Shown piece by piece: positions 47,015-58,216 of a stretch of DNA of 64,000 bases (its first letter is position 1; every line of letters begins with the position of its first letter). A program made the translations under genes and the position numbers. Origin of the DNA: Mycolicibacterium palauense (GTDB lineage Bacteria > Actinomycetota > Actinomycetes > Mycobacteriales > Mycobacteriaceae); contig NZ_NVQF01000012.1 of NCBI RefSeq assembly GCF_002592005.1, positions 31,720-95,719 on the forward strand. Direction: 5' to 3'. Below the pieces are notes generated by a model. The model was not told the origin of the DNA. It did no database searches and saw only the letters and a program-made list of their open reading frames with translations.

Positions 47015-48394
47015 ATGAAATTCATCCAGTACTACTTGGACTGCCTGTCGCACGCCTCGTATCTGATCGGGGACGAGACCAGCGGACGCGCCGTGGTCAT
47101 CGACCCGCAGCGCGACGTCTCGCAGTACGTGGCCGACGCCAAGGAAATGGGCATGAAGATCGAGCTCGTCATCGAGACCCACTTCCACGCCGACTTCCTG
47201 TCCGGGCACCTGGAGCTGGCCAAGGCCACCGGCGCCCAGATCGTGTTCTCCTCGGTGGCCCAGCCGGAGTTCGAGGCCATGGGGGTCGAGGACGGGCAGC
47301 GCTACTCGCTGGGTGAGGTGACCCTGGAGTTCCTGCACACCCCCGGACACACCCCCGAGTCGTTGAGCATCGTGGTCTACGAGCACCCCGAGGACACCGT
47401 GCCCTACGGCGTGATGACCGGGGACACCCTGTTCATCGGCGACGTCGGCCGGCCCGACCTGCTGGCCTCGATCGGCTTCACCCGCGAGGAACTGGCCGAC
47501 AAGCTCTACGACTCGCTGCACAACAAGTTGATGCCCCTGCCCGACCCGACCCGGGTCTACCCCGCTCACGGCGCGGGGTCGGCATGCGGCAAGAACCTCT
47601 CGACGGACCTGTGGTCGACCATCGGCGATCAGAAGGAGTCCAACTACGCGCTGCGGGCGTCGACCAAGGACGTCTTCATGCAGATGGTCACCGAGGGGCA
47701 GCCACCGGCACCCGGCTACTTCGTCTACGACGCGATCCTCAACCGCAAGGACCGCGAGCTGCTCGACGAGACCAAGATGCCCGCGGCCATGTCCTACGAG
47801 GACCTGCAGAAGGCGCTCGAGGGTGGGGCGGTGCTGGTCGACGGCCGCGCGCCCGAGGAGTTCGCCACCGGCCACCTGCGCCAGGCGGTCAACGTCGGAC
47901 TCGACGGCCGCTACGCCGAGTTCGCCGGCTCGGTGATTCCCTCCGATGTCGACATCGTGCTGTTCGTCGACCCCGGTGAGGAGCTGGAGGCCAAGAATCG
48001 GTTGGCCCGCATCGGGTTCGACCGCGTGGTCGGCTACCTGGACAACCCGTTCCAGGCGATGTACGACCACCAGGATCAGGTGCAGGTCGCCTCGCGCCTG
48101 ACGGCGATGGCGTTCGACGATCGCGCGAGGACGGTCGACGGCCTGCAGATCGTCGACGTGCGCAACCCGGGCGAGGCCGACGCGGGGATGATCCCCGGCG
48201 CGGTGAACATCCCGGTCGGCCAGCTGCCGTCGCGCACCGACGAGCTCAACCCGGCGGCCCCGACGGTCGTGTACTGCGCCGGCGGCTACCGGTCCTCGGT
48301 GGCGGCCAGCCTGCTGCGCCAGCGCGGCTTCGGCGATGTCAGCGACATCCTGGGCGGCTACAACGCCTGGGAAGAGACTGTCCAGAACGCCTGA
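47015..48394 (+). CDS. MBL-fold persulfide dioxygenase/rhodanese fusion (CstB/BlhA-like)
   Basis: 459 aa. Metallo-beta-lactamase domain with THFHADFLSGH, HTPGHTPES, TGDTLFIGDVGR and YPAHG ligands, as in ETHE1 persulfide dioxygenases. Two rhodanese domains follow: the first lacks a Cys at the active loop (VLFVDPGEE); the second has the sulfur-accepting Cys in VVYCAGGYRSS. Converts protein or low-molecular-weight persulfide to thiosulfate or sulfite. ATG at 47015 after AAAGGAACC. First gene of an operon with SQR and under a CsoR/CstR-like operator. Confidence 0.88.
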   Translation: MKFIQYYLDCLSHASYLIGDETSGRAVVIDPQRDVSQYVADAKEMGMKIELVIETHFHADFLSGHLELAKATGAQIVFSSVAQPEFEAMGVEDGQRYSLGEVTLEFLHTPGHTPESLSIVVYEHPEDTVPYGVMTGDTLFIGDVGRPDLLASIGFTREELADKLYDSLHNKLMPLPDPTRVYPAHGAGSACGKNLSTDLWSTIGDQKESNYALRASTKDVFMQMVTEGQPPAPGYFVYDAILNRKDRELLDETKMPAAMSYEDLQKALEGGAVLVDGRAPEEFATGHLRQAVNVGLDGRYAEFAGSVIPSDVDIVLFVDPGEELEAKNRLARIGFDRVVGYLDNPFQAMYDHQDQVQVASRLTAMAFDDRARTVDGLQIVDVRNPGEADAGMIPGAVNIPVGQLPSRTDELNPAAPTVVYCAGGYRSSVAASLLRQRGFGDVSDILGGYNAWEETVQNA

Positions 48395-48438
48395 GCCACA
48401 GAAGGATTCCCGATTAGGTCACAGTTTAGGACAGATAC

Positions 48439-49641
48439 ATGACCATCACTGCCAAGCATCAGATCGTCGTTGTGGGCGGCGGCACGGCGGGTATCACCGT
48501 CGCCGCCCGCCTGCAACGCAAGGGCTACACCGACATCGCGGTGATCGAGCCCTCCGACACCCACTACTACCAGGCACTGTGGACCCTCGTGGGCGCGGGG
48601 AAGGCGCAGGCGTCTTCCACCGCGCGCGCCGAGAGTTCGGTGATGCCCAAGCACGCCACCTGGATCCGCAAGTCGGCGTCGGCGTTCGACCCCGACAACA
48701 ACACGGTGACGTGTTCGGACGGCACCTCCTACGCCTATGACGTACTGGTGGTATGCCCGGGCATCCAGCTCGACTGGAACCGCACCGAGGGCCTGGAGGA
48801 GACGTTGGGCCGCAACGGGGTCTCGTCGAACTACCGGTTCGATCTGGCCCCCAGGACGTGGGACTTCATCAGGAACACCCGTTCGGGTAGCGCGGTGTTC
48901 ATGATGCCCTCCGGCCCGATCAAGTGCGCCGGGGCACCCCAGAAGATCGCCTACCTGGCCGCCGACTACTGGAAGAAGCAGGGCGTCCTCAACGACATCG
49001 ACATCCACCTGGTGGTGCCGACGCCGCGCATCTTCGGCATTCCCGAGATCGCGGACAACCTGGACAAGGTGATCGCCGGCTACGGCATTCAGCTGCACAC
49101 CGAGTCCGAGGTGACCGCCGTGGACGCCGGGGCGCACAAGCTGACCGTATCCAGCATGGTCGAGGGCGGCGGGGAAACCGTGCTGCCCTACGACGTGCTG
49201 CACGTGGCGCCGCGCCAGTCGGCCCCGGACTGGATCAAGTCCAGCCCGCTGTCGACCGGGGACGCCAACGGCTACGTCGAGGTGGACAAGAACACGCTGC
49301 AGCACGTGCGGTATCCGAACATCTTCAGCCTGGGCGATGCGGGCTCGACGCCGAACTCCAAGACCGGCGCCGCGATCCGCAAGCAGGCACCGGTGGCGGC
49401 CGAGAACATCGACGCGTTCATCAAGGGCCGTCCGCTGACCGCGCAGTACGACGGCTACGCCTCGTGCCCGCTGGTGACGTCCTCGCACGACATGCTGCTG
49501 GCCGAGTTCGACTACTCGCTGAAGATGACCCCGACCTTCCCGATCCTGGATCCGGCCAAGCCGCACCGGGTGTACTGGTACCTGAAGAAGTACGGCCTGC
49601 CGTTCATGTACTGGAACCTGATGCTCAAGGGCCTGGCCTGA
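48439..49641 (+). CDS. Sulfide:quinone oxidoreductase-like flavoprotein
   Basis: 400 aa, FAD-dependent pyridine-nucleotide-disulfide oxidoreductase fold: VVVGGGTAGITVAARL at the N-terminus, second FAD motif FSLGDAGSTPNSK near residue 295. Cys in GPIKCAGAPQK (about residue 157) is the conserved SQR cysteine. The C-terminal YWYLKKYGLPFMYWNLMLKG is an amphipathic quinone/membrane-binding end. Oxidises H2S to (glutathione/other) persulfide and passes electrons to menaquinone; the upstream gene then handles the persulfide. Confidence 0.88.
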   Translation: MTITAKHQIVVVGGGTAGITVAARLQRKGYTDIAVIEPSDTHYYQALWTLVGAGKAQASSTARAESSVMPKHATWIRKSASAFDPDNNTVTCSDGTSYAYDVLVVCPGIQLDWNRTEGLEETLGRNGVSSNYRFDLAPRTWDFIRNTRSGSAVFMMPSGPIKCAGAPQKIAYLAADYWKKQGVLNDIDIHLVVPTPRIFGIPEIADNLDKVIAGYGIQLHTESEVTAVDAGAHKLTVSSMVEGGGETVLPYDVLHVAPRQSAPDWIKSSPLSTGDANGYVEVDKNTLQHVRYPNIFSLGDAGSTPNSKTGAAIRKQAPVAAENIDAFIKGRPLTAQYDGYASCPLVTSSHDMLLAEFDYSLKMTPTFPILDPAKPHRVYWYLKKYGLPFMYWNLMLKGLA

Positions 49642-49688
49642 GGACAGGCCATCGGGCACCAGCCTGAGGACAGGCCATCGGGCACCAG
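49637..49688. repeat. Tandem 26-bp duplication at the end of the SQR gene
   Basis: A 26-base unit beginning CCTGAGGACAGGCCATCG is present twice without mismatch (49637-49662 and 49663-49688). The first copy contains the SQR stop codon. Confidence 0.9.
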
Positions 49689-49724
49689 CCCGACGACCCT
49701 GCCTGACAACGAGGTCGGGCGACT

Positions 49725-49763
49725 GGCCCGGCGTGGGTGGTCCGCCACCCACGCCGGGCCTTT
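49725..49763 (+). terminator. Strong intrinsic terminator of the sulfide operon
   Basis: A perfect 16-bp stem, GGCCCGGCGTGGGTGG (49725-49740) with its complement (49745-49760), four-base loop, then TTT. One of the few textbook terminators in the window. Confidence 0.9.
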
Positions 49764-49820
49764 CCGCGCGCAGCGAACCCCTCTGGCCGAGGGGCGGCCG
49801 GGTGTGGCAACGTCCTCCCG

Positions 49821-50561
49821 GTGACAGTGATCACCACCTCCCTGCGCCATGAGATCGACGGTGTCGGCCACGACGCGGTCCTGGTTTCCGAAGAGGCGCT
49901 GATCGGGTCCGCGCCCACCGTGCTGGTGTTTCACGGCATGGAGGGGCGCAGCGACACCCAGCTGGACTTCGCCGCCGAGCTGACCGGGTGGGGGTACCAG
50001 GCGATCGCGGTCGACCTGTTCGGCGAGGAGGTCACCCGCGGCGGCCTGGAGTCCACCACCGCGGCCATGACCGGTTTCCTCGATGACCGCGAGGCCCTGG
50101 CCGAGCGGCTCTCCGCGGTGGTGCCCGTGCTGACCGGGGCGCCCCAGGTGGACGCCGCGCGGGTGGCGGCGATCGGCTTCTGTTTCGGCGGCCTGTGCGT
50201 GTTGGACCTGGCCCGCGCCGGTGCCGCGCTGCGCGGTGTGGCCAGCTTCCACGGACTGCTCACCCCGCCGCCCGCGGCCCGGCGGCACCAGGTGACGGCC
50301 AACGTGACAGCGAAGGTCATGGTCTTCCACGGCTGGGACGACCCGTTCGCGCCCCCGGAGGACGTGGTGGCCCTGGGCCGGGAGTTCTCCGGCCGCGGCA
50401 TCGACTGGCAGCTGCACGCCTACGGCAATGCGCTGCATGCCTTCATGGCGCCGTGGGCCGACGACCCCGACCGCGGCGTCCGCTACGACGAGCGCGCCGC
50501 CCGGCGGGCGTGGGAGTCGCTGGGGCACTTCCTGCTGGACTGTTTCGCGCCCGGGGCCTGA
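49821..50561 (+). CDS. Dienelactone hydrolase-family protein
   Basis: 246 aa alpha/beta hydrolase. Nucleophile Cys in IGFCFGGLCVLD (about residue 117), Asp in HGWDDPFAPPED and His in GNALHAFMAP form the DLH triad; VLVFHGMEGRSD is the oxyanion strand. GTG start at 49821; 84 extra upstream bases would run through the terminator. Hydrolyses lactones or esters; natural substrate unknown. Confidence 0.88.
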   Translation: MTVITTSLRHEIDGVGHDAVLVSEEALIGSAPTVLVFHGMEGRSDTQLDFAAELTGWGYQAIAVDLFGEEVTRGGLESTTAAMTGFLDDREALAERLSAVVPVLTGAPQVDAARVAAIGFCFGGLCVLDLARAGAALRGVASFHGLLTPPPAARRHQVTANVTAKVMVFHGWDDPFAPPEDVVALGREFSGRGIDWQLHAYGNALHAFMAPWADDPDRGVRYDERAARRAWESLGHFLLDCFAPGA

Positions 50562-50596
50562 ACGTCCGATCCCTCGTCGCCGGGTAGGTTGCCGAT

Positions 50597-51355
50597 ATGA
50601 CTGGCACCGACCTCGTCCTGTACTCCTGCACCGACCGCGTCGCGCTGATCACCGTCAACGACCCGGACCGGCGCAACGCCGTCACCGACGCGATGTCGGC
50701 ACAGCTGCGGGCCGCCGTCGAACGCGCACAGGACGACCCCGGGGTGCACGCCGTCGTGGTGACCGGCGCCGGCAAGGCGTTCTGCGCCGGGGCCGACCTC
50801 AGCGCGCTGGGTGCGGCCGCCGAGGAGGGGCTGCTGCGCATCTACGACGGGTTCATGGCGGTGGCCAACTGCACCCTGCCCACCGTCGCGGCCGTCAACG
50901 GGGCCGCCGTCGGCGCCGGGCTGAACCTGGCCCTGGCCGCCGACGTCCGCATCGCCGGGCCGCACGCCCTGTTCGATCCGCGGTTCCAGAAGCTGGGCAT
51001 CCACCCCGGCGGCGGTGCCACCTGGATGTTGCAGCGCGGGGTCGGCCCGCAGGTGGCCCGCGCGGCGCTGCTGTTCGGGATGCGCTTCGACGCCGAATCG
51101 GCGGTGGCGCACGGGCTGGCGCTCAGCGTGGCCGACGACCCGGTGGCCGCCGCCCTCGAGCTGGCCGCCGGGCCGGCGGCCGCACCGCGCGAGGTGGTGC
51201 TGGCGACCAAGGCCACGATGCGCGCCACGACCGCCCCGGGCTCGGTGGACACCGATCTTCACCACGCCGCGATGCGCACCGAACTGGGGCCGCAGGCCAC
51301 CTCGATCCGGTCCCCGGAGTTCGCGGCGCGGCTGGCCGCGGCGCAGAAACGCTGA
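50597..51355 (+). CDS. echA14: Enoyl-CoA hydratase/isomerase (EchA14-like)
   Basis: 252 aa crotonase. Oxyanion-hole segments are [11 protein letters not shown] and [21 protein letters not shown]. The first catalytic Glu position is Ala/Gly and the second lies in the [12 protein letters not shown] loop (Pro-Gly-Gly in place of the usual Glu), so classical hydratase chemistry is doubtful. TAGGTT followed by six bases before the ATG suggests a leaderless start. Convergent with the leucine operon; position matches Rv2486. Confidence 0.82.
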   Translation: MTGTDLVLYSCTDRVALITVNDPDRRNAVTDAMSAQLRAAVERAQDDPGVHAVVVTGAGKAFCAGADLSALGAAAEEGLLRIYDGFMAVANCTLPTVAAVNGAAVGAGLNLALAADVRIAGPHALFDPRFQKLGIHPGGGATWMLQRGVGPQVARAALLFGMRFDAESAVAHGLALSVADDPVAAALELAAGPAAAPREVVLATKATMRATTAPGSVDTDLHHAAMRTELGPQATSIRSPEFAARLAAAQKR

Positions 51356-51383
51356 GCCCCGCCGGCCCGCCCTCCGGACCCCG

Positions 51384-52184
51384 CTACGGCGCCAGCGACA
51401 CGATGCGTTCGGCCCGCCGCAGCACCGGCGCATCGACCATCTGGCCCCGGAACGCGAAGGCCCCCGGTTGTTGTGCGGCGGCGGTCAGGACCTCTCGGGC
51501 CCACTCGACCTGCTCCGCGGTGGGCGCATAGCCGGCGCGGATCACCGCGAGCTGACTCGGGTGGATGGCGACCTTGATGTCGAAGCCGACCGCGACGGCG
51601 TCATCGACCTCGCCGCGCAGACCGTCGAGGTCCTTGATGTCGAGGAACACCGAGTCCAGCGCGAGCCGGCCGCGGGCCTTGGCGGCCAGCAGCGACTGGG
51701 AGCGCACGTGGCGGGCCACATCGCGGAAGGAGCCGTCGGCGAAGCGGTTGGCCGTCCCGCCCAGGACGGCGAAGAGGTCCTCGGCGCCCCACATCACGCC
51801 CACCGCGTTGGCCGCCGCCGCCGACTCGGCGACCGTCAGCGCCCCCAGCGGGGTCTCGACGATGAGCACCACCTCCCGCGGCGCCAGCGCCGACACCTGT
51901 TCGGCGGCTTCGCACTTGGGCAGCATCACGGTCTGGTAGTCGGTGCGCTCCAGCGCCTGCAGGTCCAGGCGCTGATCCTCGGTGCCGGCCGGGTTGATCC
52001 GGATCACCGTGCGCGCCGGGTCCAGCGGCGTGCCGAGCAGGGCTTCGCGCGCGGCGGGCTTGTCACCGGCGCCGTCCTCCAGGTCCAGGATGACGATATC
52101 GGCCGCCGCGGCGGCCTTTTCGAATCGCTCGGGTCGGTCGGCCGGGCAGAACAGCCACGCCGGGCCGGCGTTGTCGAGGGGCAC
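51384..52184 (-). CDS. CitE-like beta-hydroxyacyl-CoA lyase (Rv2498c-like)
   Basis: 266 aa TIM-barrel HpcH/HpaI-CitE family protein: FCPADRPERFEKA, the Mg2+ site ILDLEDGAGDK and IVETPLGAL, and a C-terminal IHPSQLAVI loop. The M. tuberculosis homologue Rv2498c was shown to be a bifunctional lyase cleaving (S)-citramalyl-CoA (itaconate breakdown) and HMG-CoA (leucine breakdown). GTG start at 52184 overlaps the MaoC stop by one base. Last gene of the operon. Confidence 0.9.
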   Translation of the reverse strand: MPLDNAGPAWLFCPADRPERFEKAAAAADIVILDLEDGAGDKPAAREALLGTPLDPARTVIRINPAGTEDQRLDLQALERTDYQTVMLPKCEAAEQVSALAPREVVLIVETPLGALTVAESAAAANAVGVMWGAEDLFAVLGGTANRFADGSFRDVARHVRSQSLLAAKARGRLALDSVFLDIKDLDGLRGEVDDAVAVGFDIKVAIHPSQLAVIRAGYAPTAEQVEWAREVLTAAAQQPGAFAFRGQMVDAPVLRRAERIVSLAP

Positions 52185-52681
52185 TAGTTCTCCTCCTGGG
52201 GACGCTTGCGCACCATGGTCTTGCGCGCCGCGGTCGCCACGACGTCGCCGTGCTGGTTGCGCCCGGTGTGGGCGAAGGTCACGATGCCCTCCCCGGGCCG
52301 GCTCTTGGACTCGCGTTTGTCGGTGACGACGGTCTCGGCGTAGAGGGTGTCACCGTGGAAAAGGGGCTTGGGGAAGGCGATCTCGGAGAACCCGAGGTTG
52401 CCCACGATGGTGCCCTGGGTCAGCTGGGCGACCGAGAGACCCACCAGCGTGGACAGCGTGAACATCGAATTGACCAGCCGCTGGTGGAAGGGCGGCAGCG
52501 CGTCGGAGAACGCCGCATCCAGGTGTAGTGCCTGGGTGTTCATCGTCAGCGTGGTGAACAGCACGTTGTCGGCCTCGGTGATGGTGCGGCCGGGGGCGTG
52601 GATGTAGCGCACCCCGATCTCGAACTCCTCGAACCACAGGCCGCGCTGGTGGACCACTTTCTCCGGATCGGTCACGGTCAC
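52184..52681 (-). CDS. MaoC-like (R)-specific hydratase (Rv2499c-like)
   Basis: 165 aa hot-dog hydratase: FEEFEIGVRYIHAPGRTITEAD, then VGNLGFSEIAFPKPLFHGDTLYAETVV. The GTG at 52681 overlaps the fadE stop (GTGA). In the leucine pathway it probably hydrates 3-methylglutaconyl-CoA to HMG-CoA for the lyase; this is inferred from neighbours. Confidence 0.87.
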   Translation of the reverse strand: MTVTDPEKVVHQRGLWFEEFEIGVRYIHAPGRTITEADNVLFTTLTMNTQALHLDAAFSDALPPFHQRLVNSMFTLSTLVGLSVAQLTQGTIVGNLGFSEIAFPKPLFHGDTLYAETVVTDKRESKSRPGEGIVTFAHTGRNQHGDVVATAARKTMVRKRPQEEN

Positions 52682-53838
52682 AGTCCCATCTGCCGGGCGA
52701 TGATCATCAACTGGACTTCGGTGGTGCCCTCGCCGATTTCGAGGATCTTGCTGTCGCGGTAGTGGCGTGCGACGGTGTACTCGTTCATGAAGCCGTAGCC
52801 GCCGTGGATCTGGGTGGCGTCGCGGGCGTTGTCCATCGCGGCCTCGCTGGCCACCATCTTGGCCACCGCGGCCCCCTTCTTGAACGGCTTGCCGGCCAGC
52901 ATCAGCGCCGCAGCGTCGTAGTAGGCGGTGCGCGCGGCGTGGGCGCGGGCCTCCATCCGGGCCAGCTTGAACTCGATGGCCTGATACTTGCCGATCGCCT
53001 GCCCGAACGCCGAGCGCTCCTTGGCGTACCGCACGCTCTCGTCGACACAGCCCTGCGCCGCACCGACGGACAGGGCGGCGATGGCGATGCGCCCCTCGTC
53101 GAGGATGCGCAGGAAGTTGGCGTAGCCGCGGCCCCGCTCCCCCAGCAGGTTCTCCTGCGGCACCCGCACGTCGTCGAAGCTGAGCGGGTGGGTGTCCGAG
53201 GCGTTCCACCCGACCTTGTCGTAGGCGGGTTCGGCGGTGAAGCCCTCGATGGGCACCGGCACCAGGATGGAGCTGATCTCGGGCTTGCCCGGCGCGCCGC
53301 CGGTCACGGCGGTGACGGTGACCAGCCGGGTGATGTCGGTGCCGGAGTTGGTGATGAACTGCTTGGTGCCGTTGATCACCCAGTGCCCGTCGTCGAGGCG
53401 GGCGGTGGTCTTCGTCGCGCCGGCGTCGCTGCCGCCGCCTGCCTCGGTGAGCCCGAAGGCGCCCAGCGCCTTGCCGCTGGTCAGCAGCGGCAGCCACTGG
53501 CGCCGCTGATCCTCGGTGCCGAACCGGTAGACGGGCATGGCCCCGAGCGACACCCCGGCCTCCAGCGTGATCGCCACGCTCTGGTCGACCTTGCCGAGTT
53601 CCTCCAGCGCCAGGCACAGCGCGAAGTAGTCGCCGCCCATGCCGCCGTACTCCTCGGGGAACGGCAGCCCGAACAGCCCCATGTCGGCCATGCCCGCGAC
53701 CACCTCGTAGGGGAAGCTGTGCTCGGCGTCGTGCTTGGCGGCGACGGGGGCCACGACGCCCTGGGCGAAGTCGCGCACCGTCTTGGCCAGCTGGGCGTAC
53801 TCGTCGGGCAGATCGCCCGTCGACAGGTAGTCACTCAT
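52678..53838 (-). CDS. fadE19: Acyl-CoA dehydrogenase, isovaleryl-CoA type
   Basis: 386 aa flavoprotein. FAD/substrate motifs [21 protein letters not shown] and FITNSGTDI are near residues 130-170. The C-terminal end carries [19 protein letters not shown] and [12 protein letters not shown]. Introduces the double bond in a branched short-chain acyl-CoA, by context isovaleryl-CoA. The ATG at 53838 lies eight bases inside accA1. Confidence 0.92.
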   Translation of the reverse strand: MSDYLSTGDLPDEYAQLAKTVRDFAQGVVAPVAAKHDAEHSFPYEVVAGMADMGLFGLPFPEEYGGMGGDYFALCLALEELGKVDQSVAITLEAGVSLGAMPVYRFGTEDQRRQWLPLLTSGKALGAFGLTEAGGGSDAGATKTTARLDDGHWVINGTKQFITNSGTDITRLVTVTAVTGGAPGKPEISSILVPVPIEGFTAEPAYDKVGWNASDTHPLSFDDVRVPQENLLGERGRGYANFLRILDEGRIAIAALSVGAAQGCVDESVRYAKERSAFGQAIGKYQAIEFKLARMEARAHAARTAYYDAAALMLAGKPFKKGAAVAKMVASEAAMDNARDATQIHGGYGFMNEYTVARHYRDSKILEIGEGTTEVQLMIIARQMGL

Positions 53839-55855
53839 CGCGTGCTTCTTTCTCGGTTGCCTTGATGCGGGCCAGGAGCTGACCCACCTTGACCTGATCG
53901 CCGACGCCGACCAGCACCTCGACGACACCGTCGACGGGGGCGGTCAGCGAGTGCTCCATCTTCATGGCCTCCACGGCGACGACCACGGCGCCGGCCTGCA
54001 CCGCCGCGCCGTCGGCCACGTTGACGGCCACGACCGCCCCGGGCATCGGGCTGACCAGTTCGGCGTCCCCGGCATGCGCATCGTCGGGACGCACCGGGGC
54101 CTCGCGGACCTCCTCGACGACGGCGACACCGTCCTGCCCGGCCAGCCAGATCCGGTGATCGTGCTCGGCGACGAGGTACTCCGAGCGCAGTCCGTCGACG
54201 GTGACGCTGAGCCGGTCGCCGGCCAGCGCGGCGGTCACGGTGCGCGCCGGGCCGTCCTCAACGACGGCGCGGGCCTGCCGTGGCGTGCCGGTGATGCCGA
54301 CGTGGTCGGTGCGCTCGCCGGAGCGCAGCCGGATCGTGCTGGCCGCGGGGGCACCCATGCGCCAGCCCGACGGCGCCGACCAAAGGTCGTCGGTGCGGGC
54401 CTGCCAGCGCTGCATCCAGCGCAGGGCGGCCGCGGCGATCAGTTGCCCATCACCGGCGCCGGGCGCGCCGAAGTCGCCGGCGCGGCGGTCGAGCAGTCCG
54501 GTGTCCAACCGTCCCGCGGCGACGTCGGGGTCGGCGAGCAGGAAACGCAGGAAGTCGATGTTGGTGGTCACGCCCAGGATCGCCGTGCGGGCCAGCGCGC
54601 GGTCCAGCCCGCGCAGCGCCGCGGCGCGGTCGGGCCCGTGGGCGATCACCTTGGCCAGCATCGGGTCGTAGTCGCTGCCGACGACGGTGCCGGCGAAGAT
54701 TCCCGAGTCCACCCGCACGCCCGCACCGGACGGCTCGAGGAGATCCAGCACGGTGCCGCCGGTGGGCAGGAAGCCGTGCGCGGGGTCCTCGGCGTACACC
54801 CGGGCCTCGATCGCGTGCCCACGCAGTTCCACGTCGTCCTGCCCGCACGGCAGGGTCTCGCCCGCGGCGATGCGGACCTGCCATTCAACCAGGTCCCACC
54901 CGGTGACCATCTCGGTGACCGGGTGCTCGACCTGCAGCCGGGTGTTCATCTCCATGAAGAAGAATTCATCGGGCCGGTCGGCGGAGACGATGAATTCCAC
55001 TGTGCCGGCGCCGATGTAGTCCACACTGCGGGCGGTGTCGCAGGCGGCCGCGCCGATGCGGGACCGGGTCGGCTCGTCCAGCAGGGCCGAGGGCGCCTCC
55101 TCGATGACCTTCTGGTGGCGGCGCTGCAGGCTGCACTCCCGCTCGCCGAGGTGGATCACGTTGCCGTGGCCGTCGGCCAGGACCTGCACCTCGATGTGTC
55201 TGGGCTGCAGGACGAACCGTTCCAGGAACAGGGTGTCGTCACCGAAGGCGGCAGCGGATTCTCGCCGCGCCCCGGCCAGGGCCGCCGGTAGCTCGGCGGG
55301 CTCGGAGACCCTCCGCATGCCCTTGCCCCCGCCGCCGGCAGAGGGTTTGACCAGCACCGGATAGCCGATGTCCTCGGCGGCGGCGACCAGCTCGGAGTCG
55401 CTGAGTCCGGGCCGGGCCAGCCCCGGCACCACGGGAACGCCGAAGCGGCTCACGGTCTCCTTGGCGGTGATCTTGTCGCCCATGGTGGCGATCGCCCTCG
55501 CCGGCGGCCCGATGAACACGATGCCGGCCGCGGTCAGCGCCGCGGCGAACTCGGCGTTCTCCGAGAGGAATCCGTAGCCGGGGTGAACGGCCTGCGCGCC
55601 GGTGCGCCGCGCGGCGTCGACCACGGCGCCGATGTTGAGGTAGCTTTCGCGGGCCGGGGCGGGACCGAGCAGCACCGCCGCGTCGGCCTCGGCGACGTGG
55701 CGCGCGCCGGCGTCGGCCTCGCTGTAGACCGCCACGGCGCGGATCCCCATCCGCCGCAGGGTCCGGATGACCCGCACGGCGATCTCGCCGCGGTTGGCCA
55801 CCAGAACCGTGTCGAAGCGTATCCCCGAGCCTGTCGCCGTGCCTGTTTCCGTCAT
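53831..55855 (-). CDS. accA1: Acyl-CoA carboxylase biotin-carrying alpha subunit
   Basis: 674 aa. Biotin carboxylase N-terminal domain ([20 protein letters not shown]), ATP-grasp ([12 protein letters not shown]), then the BC C-terminal domain, a BT linker and the biotinyl domain near the end with EAMKMEHS, whose Lys is biotinylated. In M. tuberculosis AccA1 pairs with AccD1 as 3-methylcrotonyl-CoA carboxylase. Seven-base gap from accD1. Confidence 0.95.
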   Translation of the reverse strand: MTETGTATGSGIRFDTVLVANRGEIAVRVIRTLRRMGIRAVAVYSEADAGARHVAEADAAVLLGPAPARESYLNIGAVVDAARRTGAQAVHPGYGFLSENAEFAAALTAAGIVFIGPPARAIATMGDKITAKETVSRFGVPVVPGLARPGLSDSELVAAAEDIGYPVLVKPSAGGGGKGMRRVSEPAELPAALAGARRESAAAFGDDTLFLERFVLQPRHIEVQVLADGHGNVIHLGERECSLQRRHQKVIEEAPSALLDEPTRSRIGAAACDTARSVDYIGAGTVEFIVSADRPDEFFFMEMNTRLQVEHPVTEMVTGWDLVEWQVRIAAGETLPCGQDDVELRGHAIEARVYAEDPAHGFLPTGGTVLDLLEPSGAGVRVDSGIFAGTVVGSDYDPMLAKVIAHGPDRAAALRGLDRALARTAILGVTTNIDFLRFLLADPDVAAGRLDTGLLDRRAGDFGAPGAGDGQLIAAAALRWMQRWQARTDDLWSAPSGWRMGAPAASTIRLRSGERTDHVGITGTPRQARAVVEDGPARTVTAALAGDRLSVTVDGLRSEYLVAEHDHRIWLAGQDGVAVVEEVREAPVRPDDAHAGDAELVSPMPGAVVAVNVADGAAVQAGAVVVAVEAMKMEHSLTAPVDGVVEVLVGVGDQVKVGQLLARIKATEKEARDE

Positions 55856-55862
55856 CGTGACC

Positions 55863-57475
<1,613 letters not shown>

Positions 57476-57509
57476 CTGCAGAAGTCCAGAGCGAGCCGAC
57501 GGAGCCGCC

Positions 57510-58166
57510 ATGCCCGCACCGGCCGCAGGAGCCGGGGAACACAAACCGGCCACCCGCCGCAGCCAGCGCAAGTCCGACCGGCGGACCCAGCTGCTGGCCG
57601 CGGCCGAGCGCCTGTTCGCCGAGCGCGGCTACCTGGCCGTGCGGCTGGAGGACATCGGCGCCGCCGCCGATGTCAGTGGGCCCGCGATCTACCGGCACTT
57701 CCCCAACAAGGAGGCGCTGCTGGTCGAACTGCTGGTCGGCATCAGCACCCGGCTGCTGCAGGGAGCGCGGGCCGTGGTCGCCGGGGCCGCCGACGCCGCG
57801 GCAGCGCTCGACGGTCTGGTCGAGTTCCACCTCGATTTCACCCTGGGCGAGCCCGACCTGATCCGCATCCAGGACCGCGACCTCGACCACCTGCCCGACA
57901 CCGCCAAGCGACAGGTCCGCCGCAGCCAGCGGCAATACGTCGAGATCTGGGTGCGGGTGCTCTGCGAGCTCGGTCCGCGCGGCGACGGGGACCGCGGCGA
58001 GGACCGCGACGAGGATGACGCCCGGTTGATCGCCCACGCCGTCTTCGGGCTGCTGAACTCCACGCCCTACAGCACCAAGGGCGCCGGCGGCAGGATCGCC
58101 GATCCGGACCGGTCCCGCACGGTCCTGCGCGCCATGACGATGGCCGCACTCACCGCGCGCCGCTGA
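57510..58166 (+). CDS. TetR-family regulator of the leucine operon (Rv2506-like)
   Basis: 218 aa. HTH at about residues 27-65 (ERLFAERGYLAVRLEDIGAA, GPAIYRHFPNKEALL), then a TetR_C ligand domain with an FHLDFTLGEPDLIRIQDRD segment. Start at ATG 57510 with GGAG upstream; an in-frame start at 57459 would put the operator inside the gene. Divergent from accD1 and almost surely its repressor. Ligand likely an acyl-CoA intermediate (inference). Confidence 0.9.
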   Translation: MPAPAAGAGEHKPATRRSQRKSDRRTQLLAAAERLFAERGYLAVRLEDIGAAADVSGPAIYRHFPNKEALLVELLVGISTRLLQGARAVVAGAADAAAALDGLVEFHLDFTLGEPDLIRIQDRDLDHLPDTAKRQVRRSQRQYVEIWVRVLCELGPRGDGDRGEDRDEDDARLIAHAVFGLLNSTPYSTKGAGGRIADPDRSRTVLRAMTMAALTARR

Positions 58167-58193
58167 GACCGCCGCGACCACCGGGGACAGGGG

Positions 58194-58216
58194 CCGCCGG
58201 GGACACCGCCCGGCGG
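58194..58216. terminator. Bidirectional hairpin between tetR and the VIT gene
   Basis: CCGCCGGG (58194-58201) and CCCGGCGG (58209-58216) form a perfect 8-bp stem with a seven-base loop between the two convergent stop codons. No T-tract. Confidence 0.5.

Noticed and set aside
49637..49688. Attachment-site or CRISPR-like repeat at the end of the SQR gene.
   Set aside because: A single perfect 26-bp tandem duplication overlapping a stop codon is best explained by replication slippage.
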